Below, in pieces: positions 34,639 through 43,963 of a DNA stretch of 64,000 nucleotides; the stretch's first letter is position 1; every line of letters starts with the position of its first letter. The position numbers and the translations under genes were made by a program. Location of the stretch: positions 1 through 64,000 of the forward strand of contig CAIXFN010000076.1 of assembly GCA_903918755.1 (NCBI GenBank), in the 5' to 3' direction. The stretch comes from an uncultured Pedosphaera sp. Its GTDB lineage: Bacteria; Verrucomicrobiota; Verrucomicrobiia; Limisphaerales; Pedosphaeraceae. The notes beneath the pieces are model-generated. The model was not told the DNA's origin, did no database searches, and saw only the letters and a program-made list of their open reading frames with translations.

Positions 34639-34880
34639 TGGGCCCGGTCGATGGCGTCCAAGTTGGCAGCGATCTCTTTGGCTGTGTCCGGATCCAAAGG
34701 CAGACGGGAACGGAAGAGTCGGGCGAAGGCAGTTGCGCTCATCCCGGTTTTCTTAAGGCGACGAGGTTTTTCGGGCGTGATAAACCAGCCACCGGGCTGC
34801 TTGCGCACGATGTAATGCTGTCCATCAACCAGTCCACGAATGGTCAACCGGCCCTGGTCGGCTTTGGCGACGGTCGTCAT
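34635..34880 (-). CDS. vapB: VapB-like antitoxin
   Basis: The 81-residue product starts MTTVAKADQGRLTIRGLVDG, which fits a swapped-hairpin/AbrB-like DNA-binding part (TIRGLVDGQHYIVRKQPGGW), followed by a charged tail that would wrap the toxin (LDPDTAKEIAANLDAIDRAQ). I chose ATG 34880; the frame is open to 34961 without added motif. It directly precedes the PIN gene with a 4-base overlap, so it is its likely antitoxin and autorepressor. Confidence 0.75.
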   Translation of the reverse strand: MTTVAKADQGRLTIRGLVDGQHYIVRKQPGGWFITPEKPRRLKKTGMSATAFARLFRSRLPLDPDTAKEIAANLDAIDRAQ

Positions 34881-34994
34881 ACGGAAAGTTTTCCTTACTT
34901 GGAATAGAATGCAAGGTTGTTTTGACCAGTTCCTCGATGAAAGTAATGATCCTGGTATCACATGATAGATTGCGTGAGGGCGGAGAAAACCGGG

Positions 34995-36650
34995 TTATTT
35001 TTGGCGGGCGAGGGCGAAATTTGTTGCGGTGAGCTGATTCCATTGTTCCGCCAAGGCTCGCACGCGATCGGGTTGCGCGGCGGCGAGATCGTGGGCCTCG
35101 GCGCGATCAGTGGCCAGATCGTAAAGCTCCCATGGGCTGGACTCGCCGGCGGCGACGATTTTCCAATTGCCGGCCCGGAGGGCACGATTGCCCTCGTGGA
35201 GCCACCAGAGGTTTGAATGCGTGACGGCGCCATCCCGGGTAAAGAGGGGGAGCAGGCTGTGACCCGGGGCCGGCGGAACGGGTTGGTCGGCCCAAGTGGC
35301 GGGGACTTTTCCTCCAGCGGCAGCGAGGAGGGTGGGAACGAGGTCCACAATGTGGGCCGGGGTGTGGCGCAATTCTCCGCGGGCGGTGATCCCGCGCGGC
35401 CAGTGCACGATAAGCGGGGTGGAAATGCCACCCTCATGCACCCAGGTTTTGTGACGTCGGAAGGGGGTATTGGCCAGGCTCGACCACCCGGGGCCGAGGC
35501 TCAAAAAGGTTTTGGCGGAGCCCGGCGCCGCGGAGAGGTCGTGGCCATCGCCCCGGACCATCATTTCGGCGCTGGCACCGTTGTCAGAGAGGAAGAGGAG
35601 CAGGGTGTTTTCCAACGCGTTCTGCCGGCGGAGCTCGGCCAGCACCCGACCGATTTCCCGGTCCATCCGGTCCACCATGGCTGCATGGACGGCCATCTTG
35701 GCGGCCTGAAATTCCCGTTGGGCAGAACTCAAATCCGACCAAAGTAGCGGAAGATTAATTTCATTGGGTCCGAGTTGGCGGATGGCGTCGGGGTAAGGGT
35801 AAGGTGGGCCGAGTCCGCGCTCGATGGCGGACAAACCATTCCCGCCGATCCCGAGGGTGCGCTGACGCTGCCAGCGTTCCTCGCGCAAGATGTCCCAACC
35901 GGCGGCGAAGCGTCCGCGGTAGCGCGCGATATCGTCCGCGGGGGCCTGGAGCGGGAAATGCGGCGAAGTGAAGGCCAGCAGGGAGAAGAAGGGTCGCCCG
36001 GGATACTGGGAGGCGTGCTCCCGGAGGCATTTGATGGCATGATCGGCGATGGCCGTGGTGGAATAATAATCCGTGCCCGGGGCCACCGGGGGCAGTGGCA
36101 CCCCATCCTCGGTGTGGAGTTGGGGCGCGAAATACCGGTCGTGATCGTTGAGGCTGTAGGAGTGATCAAAGCCATTGGCCAGGGGAGCGCCATCCAGATG
36201 CCACTTGCCGGAATGGTAAGAGCGATAGCCAAGGGGGCGCAGCAGGGCTGGCAGCAGGGGCGCCCAGACGGGACGGCTGCCGGATGTGCCACTCTTCACT
36301 CCCGGAACCGTGTCCCGGCGCACGGCCTGCGCGTAATGGCCGGTCATCAGCGCCGCACGGGAGGGCCAGCAGCGGGCAGTATTATAAAATTGGGTGAAGC
36401 GCAAGCCGCCCTGCGCCAGGGCATCCAATTGCGGGGTGGCGATCTCACCGCCATAACAAGCGAGATCGGAATAGCCCAGGTCATCCGCCAAAATGACGAC
36501 AATATTGGGAGAATCGGCCGCGGCAACCGCCCCCGGTTGGGGAAAAAGTAATCCCAGGAAGAGGAGCAGCGAGCCAAGTCCCGCAGCGGCCCGGCGAAGC
36601 GCGCGGGTTCGAACGCGGGTGGCCGCGGCGCGATAATCAAGGCAAGGCAT
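34995..36650 (-). CDS. Secreted formylglycine-dependent sulfatase
   Basis: The 551-residue exported protein has a signal-like N-terminus (LGSLLLFLGLLFPQPGAVAA) and a full sulfatase core: NIVVILADDLGYSDLACYGG with metal-binding Asp residues, and the formylglycine site CWPSRAALMTG with Cys94 in the C-x-P-x-R motif, so an oxygen-dependent or anaerobic formylglycine enzyme is needed. SGKWHLDG and LFLSDNGASAEM give further active-site residues. It would act on sulfated polysaccharide or on sulfate esters in the periplasm. No maturase is in the window. Confidence 0.93.
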   Translation of the reverse strand: MPCLDYRAAATRVRTRALRRAAAGLGSLLLFLGLLFPQPGAVAAADSPNIVVILADDLGYSDLACYGGEIATPQLDALAQGGLRFTQFYNTARCWPSRAALMTGHYAQAVRRDTVPGVKSGTSGSRPVWAPLLPALLRPLGYRSYHSGKWHLDGAPLANGFDHSYSLNDHDRYFAPQLHTEDGVPLPPVAPGTDYYSTTAIADHAIKCLREHASQYPGRPFFSLLAFTSPHFPLQAPADDIARYRGRFAAGWDILREERWQRQRTLGIGGNGLSAIERGLGPPYPYPDAIRQLGPNEINLPLLWSDLSSAQREFQAAKMAVHAAMVDRMDREIGRVLAELRRQNALENTLLLFLSDNGASAEMMVRGDGHDLSAAPGSAKTFLSLGPGWSSLANTPFRRHKTWVHEGGISTPLIVHWPRGITARGELRHTPAHIVDLVPTLLAAAGGKVPATWADQPVPPAPGHSLLPLFTRDGAVTHSNLWWLHEGNRALRAGNWKIVAAGESSPWELYDLATDRAEAHDLAAAQPDRVRALAEQWNQLTATNFALARQK

Positions 36651-37016
36651 AATTGGGGGGGCGGACTGATTATTTCAGATTTAACGGGCGGGAAGGCGGG
36701 GATGCCCACCACAGACATCCCCGCCGCAGCCATACCCGGGCTGCCATCCCGATTCTCGCGGCGAGTACCAATCGCGCGAGAAAGCAGTGTTCGACTCAAA
36801 AATGAAGATTCGCTAATCGTTGAATTGGCAGTCCGCTCGGTGGAAACGATACCTTAGGCGGGTTGCTGGGGGCAATGAGGATTTTGCAGAATTAGGGGAC
36901 CTGCTGATGCGGCCGGCTTGGTGAGGCCGCTTGACGCGCCCGTTGGCAAGATTAGACTCTCCGCGTTGAAACGGAGTCGCCGACCGGCGGCCAAGCCCGT
37001 GGATGAAGTGTAGCCT
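36651..37016. other. Divergent intergenic region with hairpin
   Basis: Between the sulfatase and MFS genes. GGCGGGGATG (36695-36704) pairs perfectly with CATCCCCGCC (36716-36725) across an 11-base loop, 45 bases upstream of the sulfatase start, and could be a leader structure or operator. No gene was found. Confidence 0.4.
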
Positions 37017-38252
37017 ATGAGAAAACCTTCTGTGATGGTGATCTTTCTGACGGTCTTTCTGGACCTGGTCGGATTTGGGATCGTGATCCCATTGCTGCCG
37101 ATCTATGCCCGGAATTTCCATGCCTCGGGGTGGGAATTGGGGGCCATCGCCGCGTCCTTTTCGGCGATGCAGTTTTTCTTCGGGCCCATCCTTGGGCGGC
37201 TCTCTGACCGGATCGGCCGGCGACCGGTGCTCCTGTTCAGCACCGCCGGGGCTTCCGTTTCCTACGTGATTTTTGCCTACGCCTCGGGATTGGACGGGCG
37301 GGCGGCCTTGTTGTGGATGTTCCTGGCCCGGGCCTTTGCGGGAATTTGCGGCGCCAACATCACGGTGGCGCAGGCCTACATCGCGGATATCACGCCGCCG
37401 GAGCAGCGCTCCAAGAAGATGGGGTTGATCGGCATGGCGTTCGGCCTGGGTTTTATCTTCGGGCCGGCCATCAGCGGCGTGGCCCAACGATTTGGTCCCA
37501 CCGCGCCGGGCTGGGTCGCGGCGGCCTTGTGCGCGGGAAATTTTCTCCTCACGCTGCTGATCCTGCCGGAAAGTTGGAAACCGGACTCCGCTCCCGTGGC
37601 CAGCCGACCGCACATCGCCCAATGGGTGCACACGATGACTCGTCCGAAAGTGGGTCTGCTGATCGCCATCTTTTTTCTCGCGACCTTTTGTTTCACCTGT
37701 TTTGAGGTGACGCTGGGGTTGCTCATCTTCAAGAATTTTCCCACCGTGGATCCCAAGACTCCGGCGGGGGTGAGCCTGATCACCTACCTCTTCATCTATG
37801 CCGGGCTCATCGGGGCGTTCGTGCAAGGCGGGGCCACCGGCCGGCTGGTGAAAGCAATGGGCGAACCGAAGCTGATCGCGCTGAGCATGTTTTTGGTGGC
37901 GCTCAGTCTCGGCCCCATGCCCTTCGCGACCACCTGGCCGGCGATGTTGCTGGCACTGGCTTTGCTCTCGATTGGATCCAGCCTCACACGACCTCCGGTC
38001 TTCGGGATGATCTCCAATCTGACTCCGGCAACCGAGCAGGGCGTGACGCTGGGGGTGGCGCAGAGCGCGGGTAGTCTGGCGCGGATTTTGGGGCCGATTT
38101 TTGCGGCAACACTGTTCCTCTATGAGGCGCCCCTGCCCTATCTGATTTGCGCCGCGATTTCCTTACTCACCGGGATTCTGGCCTGGCAGAATCTGGCCGC
38201 GGGTTATGTCTCCGCGGCGACGGCAAAAAAAACGGGCCCGGCGGGGGCTTGA
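37017..38252 (+). CDS. MFS transporter (TetA-like, DHA1 group)
   Basis: A 411-residue, 12-span transporter. It begins MRKPSVMVIFLTVFLDLVGF followed by GIVIPLLPIYARNF as in TetA-type tetracycline/H+ antiporters, with motif A LGRLSDRIGRRPVL after span 2 and a second related motif GATGRLVKAMGEPKL in the second half. FLARAFAGICGANITVAQAY fits motif C-like spans. It probably exports drugs or metabolites. No regulator of the TetR family is next to it. Confidence 0.9.
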   Translation: MRKPSVMVIFLTVFLDLVGFGIVIPLLPIYARNFHASGWELGAIAASFSAMQFFFGPILGRLSDRIGRRPVLLFSTAGASVSYVIFAYASGLDGRAALLWMFLARAFAGICGANITVAQAYIADITPPEQRSKKMGLIGMAFGLGFIFGPAISGVAQRFGPTAPGWVAAALCAGNFLLTLLILPESWKPDSAPVASRPHIAQWVHTMTRPKVGLLIAIFFLATFCFTCFEVTLGLLIFKNFPTVDPKTPAGVSLITYLFIYAGLIGAFVQGGATGRLVKAMGEPKLIALSMFLVALSLGPMPFATTWPAMLLALALLSIGSSLTRPPVFGMISNLTPATEQGVTLGVAQSAGSLARILGPIFAATLFLYEAPLPYLICAAISLLTGILAWQNLAAGYVSAATAKKTGPAGA

Positions 38253-38273
38253 ACGGGTGGCCCTCGCGCAGGA

Positions 38274-38828
38274 TCAGGTGGCTAGGGGGCGACCGACGTT
38301 GATGCGGTGTTTCAGGCAGTAGGCGCCGTTGACGACATATTTGTCCGCCCAGTGTTTCAATCCGGCGCGTTCCTCGGCGGAGAGTGAGCGGACGATCTTG
38401 GCCGGGGCCCCCAACACCAGCGAACCGGCGGGGATGCGCGTGCCGCCCGTGACGAGCGCCTTGGCGCCGATGAGGCATTGATCCCCCACGACCGCGCCGT
38501 CCAACACGACCGCGCCCATGCCCACCAGGACTTCGTTGCCCACCGTGCAGGCATGCATGATCGCCGAGTGGCCAACGGTGACGTAGTTGCCCAGGATACA
38601 GGGCAATTCATCCGCGAGGTGAATGACCGCGTTATCCTGGATATTGGTGTGGTGCCCAACCACGATGCGATTGATATCACCGCGCAGGACGGCATTGTAC
38701 CAAACACTCGAATGGTCGCCGAGGGTTACATCCCCCAGCACCACGGCGGTGGAGGCCAGATAAACGCCGGCGCCGAGTTTTGGTCGGGCGCGGAGGAAGG
38801 TGTTCAATTGCCGACTCAGATCGTCCAT
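38274..38828 (-). CDS. Gamma-carbonic anhydrase-like hexapeptide protein
   Basis: The 184-residue left-handed beta-helix protein has repeated hexapeptides (VVLGDVTLGDHSSVWYNAVL, GDQCLIGAKALVTGG). The gamma-CA features are present: RGDINRIVVGHHTNIQDNAV with the first His, and GHSAIMHACTVGN with two more, which would bind zinc. Proteins of this group (YrdA/PaaY-like) may be carbonic anhydrases or acetyltransferase-like. ATG 38828 gives the usual start; a TTG 18 bases upstream is possible. It converges on the MFS gene. Confidence 0.9.
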   Translation of the reverse strand: MDDLSRQLNTFLRARPKLGAGVYLASTAVVLGDVTLGDHSSVWYNAVLRGDINRIVVGHHTNIQDNAVIHLADELPCILGNYVTVGHSAIMHACTVGNEVLVGMGAVVLDGAVVGDQCLIGAKALVTGGTRIPAGSLVLGAPAKIVRSLSAEERAGLKHWADKYVVNGAYCLKHRINVGRPLAT

Positions 38829-38871
38829 CGGATGGATATAACGCAAAGCGGGGTGACGGCGAATAAAAAAA

Positions 38872-38896
38872 CCCGCCCGGAAACGGTCCGGGCGGG
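38872..38896 (-). terminator. Intrinsic terminator of the small secreted-protein gene
   Basis: CCCGCCCGGA (38872-38881) pairs with TCCGGGCGGG (38887-38896), loop of 5, followed on the minus strand by TTTTTTT. It lies 45 bases after the stop of the gene at 38941. Confidence 0.85.
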
Positions 38897-38940
38897 AACT
38901 AACGACTCAACCCATGCGCTAAAAATTGATCTGCCGCGAC

Positions 38941-39276
38941 TTAACGGGGCGTAATTGCCAGCCCCAAGGCGGCCGGTCCGAGCAGCGGCGGCCGGCGGCT
39001 GAAGCCAGCGGGCGATCCCACCAAGGGGAGTTCCCGGGAATAAGCGGGCACCGCGCACACGGCATCCGGTTCTTCGACGGCGGAGAATGGCCGGGCGAAC
39101 TCAGTGTTTACGGCGGGAACATTGGCCGGCGTGGGGCCGGGGCGAGCCAGCGAGGCTCCGGCGGCGCGGCACGGCAACCGGCCGACGAGGGTGGCCTCGT
39201 GGTCCCGGGTGCGGGCCACCGCCACCGAGGCACCGATCAGCGCCAGGGTGGTCAAGGCCAGCCAAATTTTGTTCAT
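38941..39276 (-). CDS. Small secreted protein of unknown function
   Basis: A 111-residue product with a clear signal peptide (MNKIWLALTTLALIGASVAV) and an otherwise low-complexity, Pro/Ala/Arg-rich mature part with two Cys residues. No family recognised. The ATG at 39276 places the signal peptide at the very start; a TTG/ATG slightly upstream is possible. A strong terminator follows, which supports that this is a transcribed gene. Confidence 0.6.
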   Translation of the reverse strand: MNKIWLALTTLALIGASVAVARTRDHEATLVGRLPCRAAGASLARPGPTPANVPAVNTEFARPFSAVEEPDAVCAVPAYSRELPLVGSPAGFSRRPPLLGPAALGLAITPR

Positions 39277-39374
39277 GCCGTTCACAATTTCTTACAATCA
39301 ACCGTCAACACTTGATATGACGGACGAATCAGGGTTTTATTCAATGACGGGCAAACCAATTGCCGCCCAAATAT

Positions 39375-40310
39375 ATGTCAAAACCGACACCCCGGCCGGT
39401 CCGGCCACCGCGGGCCAAGCGCAAGCTGCCCCGCTCGTTCAAGGATTTGACCCCTTCCCGGGCCTTCAATCCCGGCACCTTTTTCCGTGAAATGGTGTGG
39501 AAGGCCTTTTTAACGCCCCGAACGGGCCAGCATAAGCGCCCGGCGTTTCCCAAACTAAAGACGGGTGAAGTCGCGCTGACCTGGATTGGCCACGCCTCGT
39601 TCCTGGTACAATTCACGGATCTGAATGTGCTGATCGATCCGAATTTCGCCAACTGGCTGTTCCTGCTCAAGCGGATCAAGCGGTCGGGTTTGAAACTGGA
39701 GGACCTCCCGCCCATCGATCTGGTGCTCCTCACGCATGCGCATTTTGATCATTTTCACAAACCGACCCTGCGCCGCCTCCCGCACCCCAAGATCGCGGTG
39801 ATGCCCTGGGGCATGGGCGACCTGGCCCGGAACCTGGGGTTTGAACGGATCGTGGAGCTGGACTGGTGGGAGAGCTTCTCGCACGGCGACTGGAAGGTCA
39901 CCCTGACGCCCTGTAAACATTGGGGCGCCCGCATGCTGGGGGATGTGCACCGGGGCTACGGGGGATTCGTGCTCGAGCATCAGGGCCGTTCCATCTACCA
40001 CGCCGGGGATAGCGCCTATTTTGAGGGTTTTAAACAAATCGGCCAGCACCTGGCGCCGGAAATCGCGCTGCTGCCGATCGGGGCTTACCGGCCGGAATCC
40101 TTCCGCAACGTCCATATGGGGCCGGACGAGGCCATCAAGGTGTTCCAGGACATCAAGGCCAAGTGGTTGGTGCCCATGCACTACGGAACGTTCCGACTGT
40201 CCTTTGAAGACATGGATGAGCCGCCCCGTTGGCTGCAGCAACTGGCGCGCACGCACGGACTCCTGAACAATCTCCGACTGCTGGAGGAAGGCACGCCGGA
40301 GTTGTTCTGA
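39375..40310 (+). CDS. Metallo-beta-lactamase-fold hydrolase (NAPE-PLD/UlaG-like)
   Basis: The 311-residue protein has the MBL metal sites in the NAPE-PLD-like arrangement: LTWIGHASFLVQF, LIDPNF, LLTHAHFDHFH near residue 120, PCKHWGARML near 180, YHAGDSAYFEGF near 210 and VPMHYGTF near 260. Bacterial members are hydrolases of phosphodiesters or lactones with poorly known substrates. I use ATG 39375 (MSKPTPRPVRPPR); a TTG 15 bases upstream is in frame. The basic N-terminus may contact membrane lipid. It converges on the S66 peptidase. Confidence 0.9.
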   Translation: MSKPTPRPVRPPRAKRKLPRSFKDLTPSRAFNPGTFFREMVWKAFLTPRTGQHKRPAFPKLKTGEVALTWIGHASFLVQFTDLNVLIDPNFANWLFLLKRIKRSGLKLEDLPPIDLVLLTHAHFDHFHKPTLRRLPHPKIAVMPWGMGDLARNLGFERIVELDWWESFSHGDWKVTLTPCKHWGARMLGDVHRGYGGFVLEHQGRSIYHAGDSAYFEGFKQIGQHLAPEIALLPIGAYRPESFRNVHMGPDEAIKVFQDIKAKWLVPMHYGTFRLSFEDMDEPPRWLQQLARTHGLLNNLRLLEEGTPELF

Positions 40311-40341
40311 GAGGGGAGGGAGCGGGTTTGACAGCCGCCGG

Positions 40342-41304
40342 TCAAGTCACCGCGGCGCGGGTGAGGAGGAGATCCCCGGCACGGGCATCCAGCAGCGCGT
40401 GGCCCCCCACCGGCAGGGTGGCGTTACGGGGGACATGACCGAACGGAAGCCCGATCACCACGGGGACGCGCAGCGGGGAAAGGCGCTCCCGGAGGACATC
40501 CGCGACACTTTGGCGATATTCGCCGCCCGCAGTGGCGCGGGGATCGAGACAGTTGTGGCAAACACCCACCGCCACACCCGCCACCTGGGCGAGAACGCCC
40601 GCCGCGTGCAGGTGCGTCAACAGGCGGTCCAGCCGGTAGGGAGCTTCCCCGACGTCTTCCATAAACAGGATTCGCCCCCGAAAATCCGGCTGCCAGGGGG
40701 TGCCGAGTAGCGCGCAAAGGAGGGAGAGATTGCCGCCGATCAATTGCCCCTCCGCTCGGCCCCGCCGAACAACCGTCACCGCTCCGGGTGGGCCACCCTG
40801 GCAAATACTGCCCGGGGGAACCGGTTGCATCAGTGTGCGCTGCCAACTGGCGCGGGAAAAGGCGGGATAATTCTCACGATTGAGTTCCGAGGCCAGCATG
40901 GGGCCGTGAAAGGTCAAGAGACCGGCCCGTTGAAGGATGGCGCAGTGGAGTGCGGTGATGTCGCTGTAACCGACCAGAATTTTGGGATGATCCCGGATGA
41001 CGGAGTAATCGAGCAGCGGCAGCAAGCGGGTGGTGCCGTAACCCCCGCGGAGACAGAAGATGGCGCGAACGCGGGGATCACGAAACGCCCGCATCAAGTC
41101 GCCGGCGCGCTGGCGATCCGTCCCGGCAAGAAAGCCCTGACGCGCCCGGAGATGGCGTCCCGGCAGAACCCGAAAGCCCTGGGTGGTGAGCGCGGCAAGG
41201 GATTCATCAATGATGGCGGGGTCCGGAGGAGGACTCGCGGGGGCCACGAGCGCGACGGTGGCGCCCGGTTCCAGGCGATGGGGAAGGATCAAGGACGGCG
41301 TCAT
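40342..41304 (-). CDS. LD-carboxypeptidase/MccF-like serine peptidase (S66)
   Basis: A 320-residue S66 family protein. The nucleophile Ser is in LVGYSDITALH near residue 107, with FCLRGGYGTTRLL before it, the Glu in FMEDVGEAPYRLDRLL near 220 and the His in GHVPRNATLPVGG near 295. Relatives cleave murein tetrapeptides (LdcA) or the immunity substrate microcin C (MccF); recycling of peptidoglycan is the default. ATG 41304 fits the conserved N-terminus LEPGATVALVAPASPP. The frame is open farther upstream without homology. Confidence 0.9.
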   Translation of the reverse strand: MTPSLILPHRLEPGATVALVAPASPPPDPAIIDESLAALTTQGFRVLPGRHLRARQGFLAGTDRQRAGDLMRAFRDPRVRAIFCLRGGYGTTRLLPLLDYSVIRDHPKILVGYSDITALHCAILQRAGLLTFHGPMLASELNRENYPAFSRASWQRTLMQPVPPGSICQGGPPGAVTVVRRGRAEGQLIGGNLSLLCALLGTPWQPDFRGRILFMEDVGEAPYRLDRLLTHLHAAGVLAQVAGVAVGVCHNCLDPRATAGGEYRQSVADVLRERLSPLRVPVVIGLPFGHVPRNATLPVGGHALLDARAGDLLLTRAAVT

Positions 41305-41443
41305 CAGGCCCCGGATGATGCCGCGCGGGCTCCGGCGGGTCAATGCCGCACGGCCGCCCAGGCGGGGCGGAACGGGCAACGGAAACGCGCGCGAGCGCAA
41401 CACATCTCTTTACAGGCCGCGGTGCCGGGTCTAAGGTTGGGAT

Positions 41444-42112
41444 ATGTCCTCGGACTATGATTCGACAGAGTTTGTCGATGGTGATTTTCAAGCCTCCATC
41501 CCCGCGCCCACCGCTTCACCGGGGGGCGCCAATCGTGCGCCCACGCGGGAAGAAGTGGACGCGCGCGTGGGGGTGGCACAACAAAAAATCGCCGAGTTAA
41601 AGCGGGCGCAAGAGGAATTGGAACGGGAGCGGGCCAGTTTGGAGGAAACCCGCCGGCGCCAGATTGAATTTCAGACCGGCCGGGAGGAAGTCATTCAGCA
41701 TTTGGTGCGGGGGATGGGCTTGCTGGAAGAGGCTGAAGTGACGGCCCGCCGGGACGCGGAACAGATGGCGAAATCGATCGCCGACATGCGGCACGCGCTC
41801 GCGAAAGTCCAGGCAACGCGCGACGACACCTGGACGCGGGAGAATTTCGCCATGGAATTGACCCGGGGATTGACGGCGGTGGAGAATGCGCGCATGGAAT
41901 GGAATGCGGCGCGGTTGAAATTTCCGCTGCTCACGGACAAACCACCGGGGGATGGGGCCGGCCCCGGGGGCGCGCCGGTGAAACCGGATCTCTTTGCCGG
42001 GCGCAGTTTCGGGGAGTTATGCAAACTGGGGTTGGCCCTCAACGGACCGCTGGTCCTGGTGGCACTGGTGGCGTTTGCCATCGTCATCGCCGTCTTGGCG
42101 GCGCGTCGTTAA
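41444..42112 (+). CDS. Coiled-coil, tail-anchored membrane protein of unknown function
   Basis: A 222-residue protein: a disordered acidic N-terminus (SSDYDSTEFVDGDFQ), a long charged helix/coiled coil (about residues 35-135, e.g. ELKRAQEELERERASLEETR), a linker with PPGDGAGPGG, and a single C-terminal membrane helix (NGPLVLVALVAFAIVIAVLA) ending in RR. This is a tail-anchored design. No family recognised. It is followed after 13 bases by a gene of the same general build, so they probably act together. Confidence 0.7.
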   Translation: MSSDYDSTEFVDGDFQASIPAPTASPGGANRAPTREEVDARVGVAQQKIAELKRAQEELERERASLEETRRRQIEFQTGREEVIQHLVRGMGLLEEAEVTARRDAEQMAKSIADMRHALAKVQATRDDTWTRENFAMELTRGLTAVENARMEWNAARLKFPLLTDKPPGDGAGPGGAPVKPDLFAGRSFGELCKLGLALNGPLVLVALVAFAIVIAVLAARR

Positions 42113-42125
42113 ATCGCGACTTCCC

Positions 42126-42764
42126 ATGGGATGGTTCAAGAAAAAATCCGATCCCATTTCGGAACGTGCCCAGGCGCTGAACGAGCAGATCGCCGCCTTG
42201 GAGGCACAAATCCGGGAGTTGGACGGCCGTCTGACGGAGCCACCCCCGCCACCCCCGCCACCCCCACAAACGGTCGCTCCGCCCGCCCCACCTGCGGAAC
42301 CGACTCCTAGCGCCGTTCGGCCCCCGCCTGCCCCGCCGCCCCCGGCGGCAGAACCTCCGCGCGCCACGGGACCCCGGGTCCGCTCGACGACCTTGCCGCA
42401 GGGTCCGCAAGGAGGAGCCGCGAGCAACGCCCCGGCGGCAACCCCGCATCGGGAACCGATTTTTGAGACCGTGGACCACCGCAGCCTGCATGGTACCGCG
42501 GAATCACCGTCCACGCCCGAACATTACAATGAATTGGGCGTGCGCAAATATGACCTCGCCGCTTTGCTGCGCCGGATCCAAAACCATTTTCGCGGTCCCT
42601 CCACGACCAACCCAAAACTGGTGAATTACCTGGCTGCGGGCAGCTTGCAAGGGCTGCGACCGATGCGCTACGAGAAACGGATCGCCCGCAACCGCTTGCT
42701 GCTGCTCGCCCTGTTCTTCCTGTTGGTCTTGTGGGGGATCTACGCCATGATCCCGCACCGTTGA
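42126..42764 (+). CDS. Proline-rich, tail-anchored membrane protein of unknown function
   Basis: A 212-residue protein: basic start MGWFKKKSDP, a short coiled coil (SERAQALNEQIAALEAQIRE), an extended Pro/Ala-rich linker (PPPPPPPPPQTVAPPAPPAE and more, residues 38-95), a folded-looking part with RKYDLAALLRRIQNHFRGPS, and a C-terminal membrane helix (LLLLALFFLLVLWGIYAMI). The polyproline would slow the ribosome and may require EF-P. It lies 13 bases after the other tail-anchored gene. Function unknown. Confidence 0.7.
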   Translation: MGWFKKKSDPISERAQALNEQIAALEAQIRELDGRLTEPPPPPPPPPQTVAPPAPPAEPTPSAVRPPPAPPPPAAEPPRATGPRVRSTTLPQGPQGGAASNAPAATPHREPIFETVDHRSLHGTAESPSTPEHYNELGVRKYDLAALLRRIQNHFRGPSTTNPKLVNYLAAGSLQGLRPMRYEKRIARNRLLLLALFFLLVLWGIYAMIPHR

Positions 42765-42829
42765 TGGCCCGGTGATTTTTGCCCCGCTCGGGGCTGGAAT
42801 TGGGCGGGCCGACCTGCTAGCTTCGGGGC

Positions 42830-43963
42830 ATGAAAATCCGACTCCTGCCCCTGACCATCTTGTCGGGGGTATTGTGGTGCAGCACGCCGGCCGGGTGGGG
42901 CCAAACGCCCCCGGTGGCCGGCAACCGCAACGCCCTGGCGATCGAAGCCCTCGGTCGGCTGAAAGGAATGGATCTGGAAGCCAATCCGGCGCTGAAAGCC
43001 AAGGTGCTGAAGGTGCTGGAATCCACGCGGGGCACACCCGATTTCGTGCGGATTGTGCAGGACTTCAATTTGGCCGGCCAGAACGCCGGATTGCTGGAAC
43101 TGGCGCTGGCTCACCCCCGGGAGGAAACCGGGATCGAAGCGTTGCGCCTGATCCTCGCCTCCCATGACGTGGCGGTGGTCACGGCGGCCCTGGGCAACAC
43201 GAACACGGCTGTCCGCATGGCCGAAGCCTTGGGAAATACGGGGGAGAAAGAGGTAGTGCCAATGTTGTTGCCCCTGGTCGAAGACGGCCACCAGGATCTG
43301 GCCGCCCGGAAGCAGGCGGTACGCTCCCTCGCGCAGATCCAATCAGGGGCGACGGAACTTCTCAGCCTGGCGGCAGCCGATAAACTGCCGACGGAATTAA
43401 AATTCACGGCCACCACGGAATTGAACCAGGTCCGCTGGCCAGAGTTGAAGGCAAAAGCCGGCGAGGTGCTGCCGTTGCCGCAAGGCCGGAACACCGAAGC
43501 CCTGCCGCCGGTCACCGAATTGCTCAAGCGCACGGGGGATCCGGGCCAGGGAAGCAAGGTCTTTGAGCGCCCGGATGTGGGGTGCAACAACTGCCACCGG
43601 GTGAATGACCGGGGGACAGACCTGGGACCGGCGCTCTCGGAAATCGGGACGAAACTGGGGAAGGACGCCCTTTACGAGGCCATTCTGGAGCCCAGCTCCG
43701 GCATCGCCTTCGGGTTTGAGGCCTGGACCTTGGAATTGAATTCCGGGGATGAAGCGTACGGGCTGATTGTGAGTGAAACGGCCGATGAGTTAACCCTGAA
43801 AAACGTAAAAGGCATCCCGAGCCGGATCAAAAAGAGCGACATCGCGAAGCGCCAGCAAATGAAACTTTCCCTGATGCCGGCCGGATTGCAACAGGCCATG
43901 AGCACGCAGGACCTGGTGGATCTGGTCGAATATCTGGCGACCTTGAAGAAGCCCGCCAAATAG
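42830..43963 (+). CDS. Secreted HEAT-repeat protein with TIGR02603-type cytochrome c domain
   Basis: The 377-residue product has a signal peptide (ending TPAGWGQ), then HEAT-like helical repeats (residues 40-215, e.g. AVRMAEALGNTGEKEVVPML), then a c-type haem site CNNCHRVNDRG near residue 245 in the context GSKVFERPDVGCNNCHRVND, and the end region ALYEAILEPSSGIAFGFEAW and LVEYLATL. This C-terminal part matches the haem-binding TIGR02603 domain of Planctomycetota/Verrucomicrobiota proteins. It is an envelope electron-transfer or oxidation component; partner unknown. Confidence 0.85.
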   Translation: MKIRLLPLTILSGVLWCSTPAGWGQTPPVAGNRNALAIEALGRLKGMDLEANPALKAKVLKVLESTRGTPDFVRIVQDFNLAGQNAGLLELALAHPREETGIEALRLILASHDVAVVTAALGNTNTAVRMAEALGNTGEKEVVPMLLPLVEDGHQDLAARKQAVRSLAQIQSGATELLSLAAADKLPTELKFTATTELNQVRWPELKAKAGEVLPLPQGRNTEALPPVTELLKRTGDPGQGSKVFERPDVGCNNCHRVNDRGTDLGPALSEIGTKLGKDALYEAILEPSSGIAFGFEAWTLELNSGDEAYGLIVSETADELTLKNVKGIPSRIKKSDIAKRQQMKLSLMPAGLQQAMSTQDLVDLVEYLATLKKPAK

